From Candidatus Curtissbacteria bacterium RIFCSPHIGHO2_12_FULL_41_17 (lineage in GTDB: Bacteria; Patescibacteriota; Microgenomatia; Curtissbacterales; GWA2-41-24), in assembly GCA_001774945.1 (NCBI GenBank), contig MFBL01000058.1, positions 1 through 34,370 of the forward strand: a stretch of 34,370 nucleotides of DNA, in the 5' to 3' direction. Positions 23,440 through 31,239 of this stretch are shown here, one piece after another. The notes below the pieces were generated by a model, which saw nothing but the letters and a program-made list of their open reading frames with translations, searched no databases and was not told the origin of the DNA. The position numbers and the translations under genes were made by a program. Position 1 is the stretch's first letter. The number at the start of each line of letters is the position of its first letter.

Positions 23440-25051
23440 GAGATCCTCCTTTTTCTTTAATTGCCAACGGTGACAAGACCTCTCCAGTCAGGTTGAGCTT
23501 AATTGGTTCAAATAGTGCCTGGCGGCTTTCAACTTCCAGAATATATGTACCGTTTGGAAGTGACGTTGCCGAAAGAAACTGCCCAAGCTTATTTGTTTTG
23601 AGGGCACGTACAGGAATACCGTTTGTGTCTCTGACAGTAATAATTGCTCCAACAACCGGTGATTCGTCAAATTTTAAAACAAGACCGGAAAGGACATTAG
23701 GCCTGTTTGTTAAGGGGATAAGCTGGGCCCTATTTAAAGTTTCAGATGGGATAGTTATTGCCGGTGTTTTTTGGGCATTAATAGAAATTTTAGAATCAGT
23801 GGTGATTTGCTCCTGTGGTTTTAATGAAACTCCCTGAGCGGTTTGGAGTTTTACCTGGAAGGCAGGGATTATTTCTTGCGCCTTAAAGATACCAGCGTTG
23901 TCTACCTTTTTTTGATCGATAGCCATTGGCGCTGGTACCTGCGGTTTTAAAACATTTTCAGTCGGTAAAATAACGGGAGGGGCTTGGTCTGCTCCTGCCT
24001 CTATAAAAGAATCCTCAATATCATAGTGTTTTTTTAATTCTTCAGAGATTTCAAATCGCTTTTCTCCTCGAATTGGCAAGTTAGCGATATTAAAATTGGC
24101 AGGGGGCGCAAAGTGCAGTTTACGAACTCGGGTTTTACCGATTCCGGGAATAAATGTAATGGTTTCCTTGTGGCTTACCGGAATAAAGACATCGTAAAGG
24201 AAATTGTTTTCAGAGGCTAAGTGGGCCGCAGGTGTTATCGTAATTGGAGATTTGATAAGTTCCACAGGCTCAAAACCTGGTTCTTGCCCAACTTGTGATT
24301 TTTGCAGCTTTTTTTCGATCCCAGCAAGGGTATAGGGTTTAGCATGGTCTGAGATTTTGACTTTTTTTTGTGCCGGAGCCGCCTGCTCTTTTGGTATTTG
24401 GGGATGGACTTGGGGAAGGGCCTGGCCCATTTTGCCAAGATATTCTTCTTCCGGCTTCATTGCCCGAAAACCGGCCGGGTTATTTTGCTGTGGCAGTGAT
24501 GCTCCCAAATAAACAGGCGCCTGCGGATAAATTTGGGATGGAAAGATGATAGGCGGCGGAAGGATGCCCTGGCTGGTTACAACAGGCGTAAGATTAAGTC
24601 TCTCAATTGAAGTTTGCTCCTTGATATCAAGAGGTGTTTCTAAATTTTTCGGTAAGGAGCGCAGATAAGCGACTAATCTTTCGCGGCCCTGGGTTGTAAT
24701 TTCCTCAGGAGCATTTTGCGTATAACTTGGCGAAGTAACAACATTTAAAAATTCGGGGATTTTTTCCTCTTTTATCCAGATTCTTTGAGTTGGTGAAAGG
24801 ATAGCCTTGATAAAAGCGACGACCCATTTATCAAAAGGCCTGCCGCCTATGGGCACAAGAGCAGAAAAGATGCCGAATCCGCCAAAGAGTATAGCCAAAG
24901 GCAGCCGAATTATTGGATTTAAATTGGAGAAAAAGAAAATGGCCGCAAAGGACATAGGAATAGCCAGAGTGACAAACTGCCTGACTGTTAAGTTGCCGAA
25001 CAGCTTGAATTCAAACGAAGCGATATGTTGCGGGACAGGATGTTGTTCCAT
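23420..25051 (-). CDS. PrgI family protein with C-terminal carboxypeptidase-regulatory-like domain
   Basis: The first about 110 residues are a PrgI (VirB3-like) domain: QHIASFEFKLFGNLTVRQF, two membrane helices (about 27-42 and 47-67), then GGRPFDKWVVAFIKAI. PrgI anchors VirB4 to the inner membrane in Gram-positive systems and is usually about 115 residues; this one has 543. A long linker (110-440) of low complexity leads to a beta-sandwich (about 455-530; LSGLVLKFDESPVVGAIITV, TNKLGQFLSATSLPNGTY) of the CarboxypepD_reg type. The extension is probably extracytoplasmic. First gene of the secretion operon; its 3' end overlaps the traC-like start. Confidence 0.83.
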   Translation of the reverse strand: MEQHPVPQHIASFEFKLFGNLTVRQFVTLAIPMSFAAIFFFSNLNPIIRLPLAILFGGFGIFSALVPIGGRPFDKWVVAFIKAILSPTQRIWIKEEKIPEFLNVVTSPSYTQNAPEEITTQGRERLVAYLRSLPKNLETPLDIKEQTSIERLNLTPVVTSQGILPPPIIFPSQIYPQAPVYLGASLPQQNNPAGFRAMKPEEEYLGKMGQALPQVHPQIPKEQAAPAQKKVKISDHAKPYTLAGIEKKLQKSQVGQEPGFEPVELIKSPITITPAAHLASENNFLYDVFIPVSHKETITFIPGIGKTRVRKLHFAPPANFNIANLPIRGEKRFEISEELKKHYDIEDSFIEAGADQAPPVILPTENVLKPQVPAPMAIDQKKVDNAGIFKAQEIIPAFQVKLQTAQGVSLKPQEQITTDSKISINAQKTPAITIPSETLNRAQLIPLTNRPNVLSGLVLKFDESPVVGAIITVRDTNGIPVRALKTNKLGQFLSATSLPNGTYILEVESRQALFEPIKLNLTGEVLSPLAIKEKGGSHGQKSN

Positions 25052-25061
25052 TTCCTTAGAA

Positions 25062-25096
25062 AATTTTCAATTTACAATTTTAAATTTTCAATCAAT
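25062..25096. repeat. Degenerate heptamer tandem repeat upstream of prgI
   Basis: Five 7-bp units beginning AAT, listed in the spacer entry; same class as at 12126 and 15124. Confidence 0.75.
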
Positions 25097-25144
25097 TTAT
25101 AATAATTTAATTTTTAAACATTTAGATTTCATTTCAAATTAAAA

Positions 25145-25175
25145 ATTAAAAATTATCCAGGCTTTGCCTAAAGCC
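25145..25175 (-). terminator. Rho-independent terminator between regulator and prgI
   Basis: Minus strand: GGCTTT-AGGC-AAAGCC, a perfect 6-bp stem (25160-25175), then TGGATAATTTTTAATTTTT. It separates the regulator transcript from the secretion operon. Confidence 0.55.
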
Positions 25176-25254
25176 ACCATACCATATGAAACAAGGGGCG
25201 GAAAGTAGATCAAACAGCCTCAAAATAGGTGAATTTTCACAAAAACGGAAGCTT

Positions 25255-26565
25255 CTACGGATTAAAGCGGAAGCCCTGCCCTTTTACTGTTATTGTATGC
25301 TTAGGATTGTTGGGATCATCCTCGGTTTTTTTACGCAGGCGATAAATTAGCTGGTCAATTGCTTCGTCTGTGATACCCTCGGCGACTAGGGCTTGCGGCC
25401 AGACTGCTTTGATGATTTCATCGCGAGTTATAAGGCGGCCTTGATTTTCGATTAAAAACTGCAGCAGGCGATATTCTTGCGGCGAAAGCAGGTCAGTAAT
25501 CAGATTTTGCCCCCTCATTATCTCCTTTGTCTTCTCGTTAAAAGTAAATTTTTCCGAAATCAGAGTGGGAACAGTGCTTATTACAAATTCTTTTAACAAT
25601 GGGATAGTAAAAATATATTGTTGTATTGTTAAATTGCCTGCCTGCCGGCGAGGCAGGTTAGATTGTTCCAATTTCTTAAGCAAATCGAATTTAATAAGAT
25701 TCTCCAGGGTATCTTTCATCGGCTCTTTGTTTTGGGCAACTGACCTGAGAGCCTGTTGCTCCGGAGCAGTTAAGGCCAGCCAAATTTCGGAAAGGGTCGC
25801 TTGGACAATTTGTGTTTTAAGGAGAGTATCCATATCAAGCGAAATATTTTCCCTGAGATGTGATTCTGCCAAGACTTTAGTCAGTTTAATATGTCCGCCT
25901 GAAATATCTATGATTTTTTCTTTATCTTTTTGGGGAATTTTTTTGTCAAATACCCGTTCAATTTGCGAAAAGAGGAGATTAGTGGCAGCCTCGTCATGGA
26001 TTGCAAGATAGACAATATTGCCGGTAAAAAAATCATAGAAATCCTTCAAAATCTCCCCGTCAACAAGTTCTGTCAGATCTCTTCTGGTTGCAAAGGCTAC
26101 TGCAAATTTATATTTGGCGATACTTTTGAGGCTTCTTAACAGCTGAAAGAATGATCTGGGAATCCGGTTTTGATATTCGTCAAAGTGATCGAAAAGAAAA
26201 ATAATAGTTTGACCTTGTACAACAAGTTTATTGACAGCCTCGGTTAACTTTTTTGTCAGAACAAAGTAATCGCCAGTATTAGGCGCTTTTTCGTCGAGTG
26301 CTACAAGCAAAAACTTGGCGATCTGTTCCTCTTGATAGTTAGTATGTTCCAAATTTAAGTAGAGAAAACGGACAGCCTCCTCTTTTTCTTTAAGGTGGAA
26401 CTTTAGCAAATTGCGGTTATGGGAAAGAAGCCGAAGAATTGTGGCTTTGCCGGCACCGGGAATGCAGACAATTTGGCAGAATTTACCCGTAAGTACATAG
26501 TCTAATATTTGTTTGACTTCCCCCCGGCGGTAGTCGTTTGGGAATGTGGACTCGAAGATAAGCAT
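25255..26565 (-). CDS. AAA/STAND-like ATPase with C-terminal OmpR-type winged helix
   Basis: A 436-residue protein. N-terminal P-loop CIPGAGKATILRLL (Lys 40), Walker B-like IIFLFDHFDEY (Asp 126/129), an AAA lid region, and a C-terminal PhoB/OmpR-type winged helix (about 350-436; LLSPQEYRLLQFLIENQG, RDEIIKAVWP, KTEDDPNNPKHTI, VKGQGFRF). No receiver domain. It likely binds DNA under control of nucleotide or a ligand, as in STAND regulators. It lies directly upstream of prgI, so it is a natural candidate regulator of the secretion operon. A palindrome (25637-25657) is inserted in frame at about residues 303-310 (NLPRRQAGN). An IR element starts only 14 bp before its ATG. Confidence 0.82.
   Translation of the reverse strand: MLIFESTFPNDYRRGEVKQILDYVLTGKFCQIVCIPGAGKATILRLLSHNRNLLKFHLKEKEEAVRFLYLNLEHTNYQEEQIAKFLLVALDEKAPNTGDYFVLTKKLTEAVNKLVVQGQTIIFLFDHFDEYQNRIPRSFFQLLRSLKSIAKYKFAVAFATRRDLTELVDGEILKDFYDFFTGNIVYLAIHDEAATNLLFSQIERVFDKKIPQKDKEKIIDISGGHIKLTKVLAESHLRENISLDMDTLLKTQIVQATLSEIWLALTAPEQQALRSVAQNKEPMKDTLENLIKFDLLKKLEQSNLPRRQAGNLTIQQYIFTIPLLKEFVISTVPTLISEKFTFNEKTKEIMRGQNLITDLLSPQEYRLLQFLIENQGRLITRDEIIKAVWPQALVAEGITDEAIDQLIYRLRKKTEDDPNNPKHTITVKGQGFRFNP
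25637..25657. repeat. Palindromic insertion inside the regulator gene
   Basis: Perfect 7-bp arms CCTGCCT and AGGCAGG around GCCGGCG. It is flanked by GTTAAATTG (left, ending 25636) and GTTAGATTG (right), a 9-bp direct repeat with one mismatch resembling a target-site duplication. Confidence 0.65.
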
Positions 26566-26579
26566 TCTAATAAGTTGTA

Positions 26580-27076
26580 TCGGTTACGGTAACGATGCCC
26601 GTTTCGTTTGTCGGTTACGTGGTAAGTCTTTTGAACTTACTCCAAGCGATACTTAATTTGTAAAGCTGTCTTCCGGATTTATCGTAAATATCAACGAGTT
26701 GATCAATAATTTTCTTGTCTATGTTATATAGATCGCGAGCTTGCTCGAGGCTAACAATCGTCTCATTGCACTCGCCCATGGCATCGTCAAGGTACTTCTG
26801 AAAACCAGCCCTCTGATGCCGTTTAGCATAACCTTCTGCTATAAGCCTTGGAATTGCCTTTGCGGATCTTGCGAGTTGATCGTGAAGATCAAACTTCTCA
26901 CTGTTTGGTAGCTTGGGTAATACTTCTTTATAAACTATGATCATTGCTTTATAAGTATTTTGGTAGACTTCAAGATCTCTAAAGCTTTTTATAATAGTTT
27001 TGTTCCCTGAGCTGTTCATAATTCAGTACCCCTTAACGTTACCCCTAAACGATACGGGCCTCGTAACCGATTAACG
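26580..27076. mobile_element. 497-bp inverted-repeat element carrying a four-helix-bundle gene
   Basis: Ends at 26580-26619 and 27049-27076 are inverted copies of one another (shared core GTWACGANGCCCGTNTCGT) and match the two ends of the 104-bp element at 20277-20380. The gene's stop codon lies inside the left end; its mRNA leader contains the right end. A TATAAT (27090-27095, minus) just outside the right end could drive it. Confidence 0.78.
26615..27019 (-). CDS. Four-helix-bundle protein (23S rRNA IVS family), element-borne
   Basis: A 134-residue protein with the family pattern: KSFRDLEVYQNTYKAM helix 1, LHDQLARSAKAIPRLIAEGY helix 2 (R-S-x-x-x-I-x-x-x-I-A-E-G), then FQKYLDDAMGECNETIVSLE and a final helix. 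It is only distantly similar to the copy at 15158, so it is not a recent duplicate. AAGGGG 9 nt upstream of the ATG could be a ribosome site. Both ends sit within the inverted-repeat element. Its role in the element is unknown; it may bind the ends, by analogy with IVS and Avd proteins, which is inference. Confidence 0.86.
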   Translation of the reverse strand: MNSSGNKTIIKSFRDLEVYQNTYKAMIIVYKEVLPKLPNSEKFDLHDQLARSAKAIPRLIAEGYAKRHQRAGFQKYLDDAMGECNETIVSLEQARDLYNIDKKIIDQLVDIYDKSGRQLYKLSIAWSKFKRLTT

Positions 27077-27165
27077 CTAAACTAATCAAATTATAAGCGA
27101 AATATAAGGAACTTGTTACCCAGATATCAAGCGAAGCTGGAAGCACTTGTGTAGGATTTGGGGCT

Positions 27166-30100
27166 ATGAATGAACATTCGGTTGCAATTGGAAGTCCGAG
27201 ATCTTATCCTATAAGTAGAGGCAATATTATGGCCGAGCCTGCAGTTCGGGAAGAAACTTCCAGTCAAACTCCATCTGCCCAGAATGAAGAGGTCGAAAGA
27301 AATCTCCAAGATAGAGAGCGTGAGCGGGGGCGTAAGGCCAGAGCGGAGCAAACCCGAAGGAAAGAGATAGAAAAAAAAGCGGAAAAGTTCAAGCAAATAA
27401 AGCTCACGTTTGCCCAGCAAAAAAAAATTGCCGATGTAGTCAGTAGAGTTCAGGCAGAGAAACAAGCCGCAGTTTTTCCAAGACAATTAGCGGAGTTTAA
27501 AGCATTACTTGCCAAAACTAAGGCATACGGCAGAATTCACCTGTTGAGGATGAAGCCGCAAGAAATTGTGGCAGAAACCCAACTTCTTTTGCGTTATGCA
27601 CAAAGGGAGACACTAACCCCAAGCGATTTACCCGAGCTGTCGCGGGTTCCCTTAAAAAACAGAGAAGTGAAGCGAAAGTTAATTGAAAAAGAGGTAGAGA
27701 AAGCCGCAAGTCTCGATGAGGAAGAGTTAACTCCTGACAAAATAAAAGAGCATTTGCAGATAGCGGGAATCGAAGAGGCTGGTACAGAACTGCCAACTGC
27801 TTTGGATGAAGTGAAGTGGGTTGAGGCAGACGAGCACCTTGAAGAAATAACTGACAGGGAAAGAGCCGAAGAAATTTTGCGCCAACATGGGATAAAAGAT
27901 GAGCTCCCGAAAAAATGGGAAGAAATGACGCCACTTCAGAGAGTCGAGTGGCAGGAAGAACATTCAATATTTAGCCACGCAACAAATCGAGAGGAAGACG
28001 AGATTTTCTACACGGCTCCAGAAATCGATCTAGCTAAGCTCTCTGCTGCAGTAGGAGATGTCAAAAGCGAGGCACCCCTTGAAACGCTTCTAAGAGAAGA
28101 GGTTGCAGAGAAATTGAGGGTTGCAGAAGTTGGAGCTCAGATTCCAGAGGAATGGAATGATATGGATGTTGCACGCAGGTTAGATATTCTGGCGGGAACA
28201 GGTATTGTCAATGAGGTTGAGCCGCCTATAGAAACCGTGAAAATAGGAGAGAAGGAGTACCGTGTCTGGGAAGACAAAACCGGCAGAAAGGTAATATTCG
28301 GCTTTCAGACGCTTAGCAAGAAAGAGGTAGAAGCTGTTTTCAAAAAGCTTGGCGTCAAGGTTAAACTTCCGAGGGATTGGGATAATCCGGCAGTGATAAG
28401 GCCAGATGGTACTCGGATCAAAGGAAGAAAGAAAATTGGAGAGGCTGGAAGAGGAGTTTGGATGGACGAGAAGCAACTTTGGCTGGAGGCCAAAGGGGTG
28501 CAGACAATTCTTGCGTCTAAGGACAAAGGTGATTATTCACTTTTAGAACCAAGATCGTTGGGGTTAACATCTGGGCAAGTCAAAGAACTTTATGGCTTTG
28601 ATCCAGGGAGGGATTGGTATCTTTTGTCTGCTAGTGATCGGGCAAAAGTCTTTATGTCGCATGGTTATATACAGTCTGTGGGAGGAGGCGCATTTGAGCA
28701 TCCGGAATGGAACGATGTTGTTGGCGAAAAAAATCCTCTTGACCCAATTGATCCTGTGACAAATCCGGCGACACTTAATCCGGGTGCCAATGTCAGAATC
28801 CCCCTTGCTGAAATTATTAAAAGGCGGCTAAGACTTGTTACAGAAGGACGGGCAATTTCGGGGCCAGTTCCTGCGGGAGCTCTACCCCATGATTGGGATG
28901 AATTACATACCGCAATGCTTGCCCAGACAGCCAGAATGACAGCTGCCGATTATAAAAATTTCGGTGACATAATGGGTAACTGGGAGGAAATGAACAAGCT
29001 TGTTCGCTGGGTTTCTGCCTCTGGGGAACCTCATAATGAAATGATATTAGATTGGATCCTCCCGCAAACCATAAGATTGGATATTCAAACTAAAATAACT
29101 GCACTCGACGCAGAAATCACTGCAAGGGTGGCAGCATTGCCGCCTCAAGCACGCATGGCACTGTTTAACGATTTAAAAGATAAGAGTGTTGATTTGTTAA
29201 ATTCCCTAAAGAGCGGTTGGTACAGTGAGGAATATATTAGGGATGAGTTACTTAAGAAAGCCCGAGAAAGTACGCTTAATACATTTCCTGGCTACGAGGG
29301 TATAAGGGAATGGTTTGTTTGGCAAAGGGAATTCCCCAATGTTCAAGCAATTATGGAAGAATTCCGGGAGCTTAAAGCAGTTACGGATCCAGCAGAAATG
29401 GAAACGGTTGTCAGGCGCGGCTTAATGAAAGTTATGGCTACAGCACTTAATGCTCAAGATGTGCAAAATTACTACCAGAGAATTCTGTCGCTGCTGCAGG
29501 ACTATCCGCGTTTCCAAAGCAAAGAATTCTTGGAACAAGCAAATAGGCTTTACGGCATGGTGAATGCCCATTTAATGGTTACAAAAGAATACCTGACTTC
29601 CCAAGGAGACCAGGGCGACCCGGCCAAAGAACTTCAAGTTTATCAGGAAATTAACGATTATTTGGCAGAAAGGGGAATAAATACATGGGAACTGCTTTTA
29701 AAGTCCTTCAGGATGACCTATACAGACGGTCGAGCAATTGAGGGGGACGATAAGCTGCCGATTTTGGATGCTGCTGGTAACGAATATGATTTTAATCTGC
29801 TTTCCGATGCGCTTAATGTTTACTACTTTTGGTTGGCTCAGGAAAAGCTAATGTTTAACGAAATTGTAAGATTCCAGCGTGAGGGCGGTGCCTTAAATGC
29901 AGCAGTTTTTGCCGCCTGCGGAGTACCACCCCCTGCCGTTTTTTCACGAGATGGGCTTGAGGCCTGGGCTCGCAGAAACACCTTTTTGCAAGCGAACAAT
30001 GAGCCACGTATTTTGCCTGATGGCACACCCGGTACAAATTTCGAGTACCAGAATTTGATGATGAAAGAGCGCATAAAGGATTTTCTGCAAGATTTTAGAG

Positions 30101-31239
30101 GTATCGACCCGGCGATCTTGAACAGAGTCCCAGGAGTGAAAGGGCGAATGGAGCGGTTACTGGATTCTGTTAATTTGGCGGCCTTCAGGTGGGTGAGGGT
30201 TAAGGGCCTTTCGGAATATGACGGACTTCAGGTTTATGGCGCTGATAGGCATAGACAAAGCGTTCTTTATGGGGACCACACGCCTTTCTTTTGTCGGGAA
30301 ATAGACAATATCTGGTGGCATAATTCCAATGAGGAGAGAGGACGGGCAAGAGAGGTTAACGATATTATGGAAGAACAATTCAGGGGTTACCAGTTGCCCA
30401 CAGTCAGAAAGCTTGTGCGTTTTACCGATATTATGTTCTTTAAGGCAGCAAATTCTCCGCTTTTGCGTGACCCTGCAGGTTTTACTGCCGAATTTGGTGT
30501 TGCTCTGCCGGCTAACCCTACAATCAAAAATGCAGTAGATGGGCTAAAAGCCCAATATGTTGCCGGGCGTAAAACCAATGAGGCTAATGCCGAAGGCGAG
30601 GCAATCGCGGACATGATTGATCGAGGTTATATCCGCTTCGGATGGTTGCCAAATCCGGGAGAGAATCCTAACAACGTGTTGATTAACTGGGAAGAAGAGG
30701 TCGTAGACGCTACCCGCTTTAACTTTGTTGATTTTTCGGGTGACAGAGCAAAAGCTAAAAAAATGTTTGAGGAGTCAATGCAGAATTATATATTAAATCC
30801 GACATTCGAGAATTTAATGAAATGGTACAGAGAAGACTTTTATTCAAAGCGAACCAAGAGGATGTTCCCAAATTTTAAAATGGCGCTTAAGGCGCATTAT
30901 GAAGTTATGAGGAGAGTCAAGACGACGTTTAACCGCCAGGAGAATATTTCCGCTCCTGTAATGTGGGCAAATATCCAAACAGCCATGGAATCGGGAATGA
31001 TTACCATTGCTGATGCTGAAGACCTGAAAAGGGATATCTTGGGTATTGGTCCAAGGTGGCTGAGGATTCCGGGAATCGGGCCAGTCCGCTATGCAAGGAT
31101 GTGGGCAGATTTCAGCTATTATGTAGGCAAACAAGTCTATAGCCCAGCGGGTATTGCAGGCAATATATTCTCCGCACTTTTCCAGTTTTTCGCAGAAGCT
31201 TTTAAACAATCAGCACAACAATTCGGGGCAACTCGCTAG
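27166..31239 (+). CDS. Giant repeat-containing protein of unknown function, secretion-linked
   Basis: A 1357-residue protein; no family recognised. Start is 27166 or ATG 27229 (residue 22), which has AGAGG and a candidate promoter before it. Residues 25-200 are highly charged and helical, probably coiled coil. Between about 225 and 600 there are four or five copies of a unit of about 78 residues, each with a helix then a P/x-x-W-x-x-M turn: LPKKWEEM (247), IPEEWNDM (326), LPRDWDNP (401), GRDWYLLS (481), LPHDWDEL (573). The remainder is soluble, with only a mildly hydrophobic end. Convergent with trbL, the two stops share CTAG (31236-31239). Its position between secretion genes suggests an accessory or cargo role, which is inference. 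Confidence 0.75.
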   Translation: MNEHSVAIGSPRSYPISRGNIMAEPAVREETSSQTPSAQNEEVERNLQDRERERGRKARAEQTRRKEIEKKAEKFKQIKLTFAQQKKIADVVSRVQAEKQAAVFPRQLAEFKALLAKTKAYGRIHLLRMKPQEIVAETQLLLRYAQRETLTPSDLPELSRVPLKNREVKRKLIEKEVEKAASLDEEELTPDKIKEHLQIAGIEEAGTELPTALDEVKWVEADEHLEEITDRERAEEILRQHGIKDELPKKWEEMTPLQRVEWQEEHSIFSHATNREEDEIFYTAPEIDLAKLSAAVGDVKSEAPLETLLREEVAEKLRVAEVGAQIPEEWNDMDVARRLDILAGTGIVNEVEPPIETVKIGEKEYRVWEDKTGRKVIFGFQTLSKKEVEAVFKKLGVKVKLPRDWDNPAVIRPDGTRIKGRKKIGEAGRGVWMDEKQLWLEAKGVQTILASKDKGDYSLLEPRSLGLTSGQVKELYGFDPGRDWYLLSASDRAKVFMSHGYIQSVGGGAFEHPEWNDVVGEKNPLDPIDPVTNPATLNPGANVRIPLAEIIKRRLRLVTEGRAISGPVPAGALPHDWDELHTAMLAQTARMTAADYKNFGDIMGNWEEMNKLVRWVSASGEPHNEMILDWILPQTIRLDIQTKITALDAEITARVAALPPQARMALFNDLKDKSVDLLNSLKSGWYSEEYIRDELLKKARESTLNTFPGYEGIREWFVWQREFPNVQAIMEEFRELKAVTDPAEMETVVRRGLMKVMATALNAQDVQNYYQRILSLLQDYPRFQSKEFLEQANRLYGMVNAHLMVTKEYLTSQGDQGDPAKELQVYQEINDYLAERGINTWELLLKSFRMTYTDGRAIEGDDKLPILDAAGNEYDFNLLSDALNVYYFWLAQEKLMFNEIVRFQREGGALNAAVFAACGVPPPAVFSRDGLEAWARRNTFLQANNEPRILPDGTPGTNFEYQNLMMKERIKDFLQDFRGIDPAILNRVPGVKGRMERLLDSVNLAAFRWVRVKGLSEYDGLQVYGADRHRQSVLYGDHTPFFCREIDNIWWHNSNEERGRAREVNDIMEEQFRGYQLPTVRKLVRFTDIMFFKAANSPLLRDPAGFTAEFGVALPANPTIKNAVDGLKAQYVAGRKTNEANAEGEAIADMIDRGYIRFGWLPNPGENPNNVLINWEEEVVDATRFNFVDFSGDRAKAKKMFEESMQNYILNPTFENLMKWYREDFYSKRTKRMFPNFKMALKAHYEVMRRVKTTFNRQENISAPVMWANIQTAMESGMITIADAEDLKRDILGIGPRWLRIPGIGPVRYARMWADFSYYVGKQVYSPAGIAGNIFSALFQFFAEAFKQSAQQFGATR
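27188..27215 (+). promoter_or_regulatory. Candidate promoter within the 5' end of the large protein
   Basis: TTGGAA (27188-27193), 16-bp spacer, TATAAG (27210-27215). It favours translation from ATG 27229, with AGAGG 7 nt before it, over ATG 27166. Confidence 0.4.

Larger units (their letters stand above)
25052..25254. other. AT-rich spacer upstream of prgI with heptamers and terminator
   Basis: No gene. It contains heptamers (25062-25096: AATTTTC, AATTTAC, AATTTTA, AATTTTC, AATCAAT), the hairpin terminator at 25160-25175, and a weak TGG-TATGGT on the minus strand (about 25183-25191) that may be a -10 for the operon. The prgI ATG has AAGGA close by. Confidence 0.5.

Noticed and set aside
25565..26011. 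148-residue plus-strand frame inside the AAA/winged-helix regulator
   Set aside because: The opposite strand has a complete two-domain protein; this frame has no recognisable features.
27518..27967. Minus-strand 149-residue frame opposite the giant protein
   Set aside because: Shadow of the charged helical N-terminus; no promoter or domain.
27904..28900. W-containing repeats considered as WW domains
   Set aside because: Units are about 78 residues with one Trp and predicted helices; WW domains are about 35 residues, beta, with two Trp.
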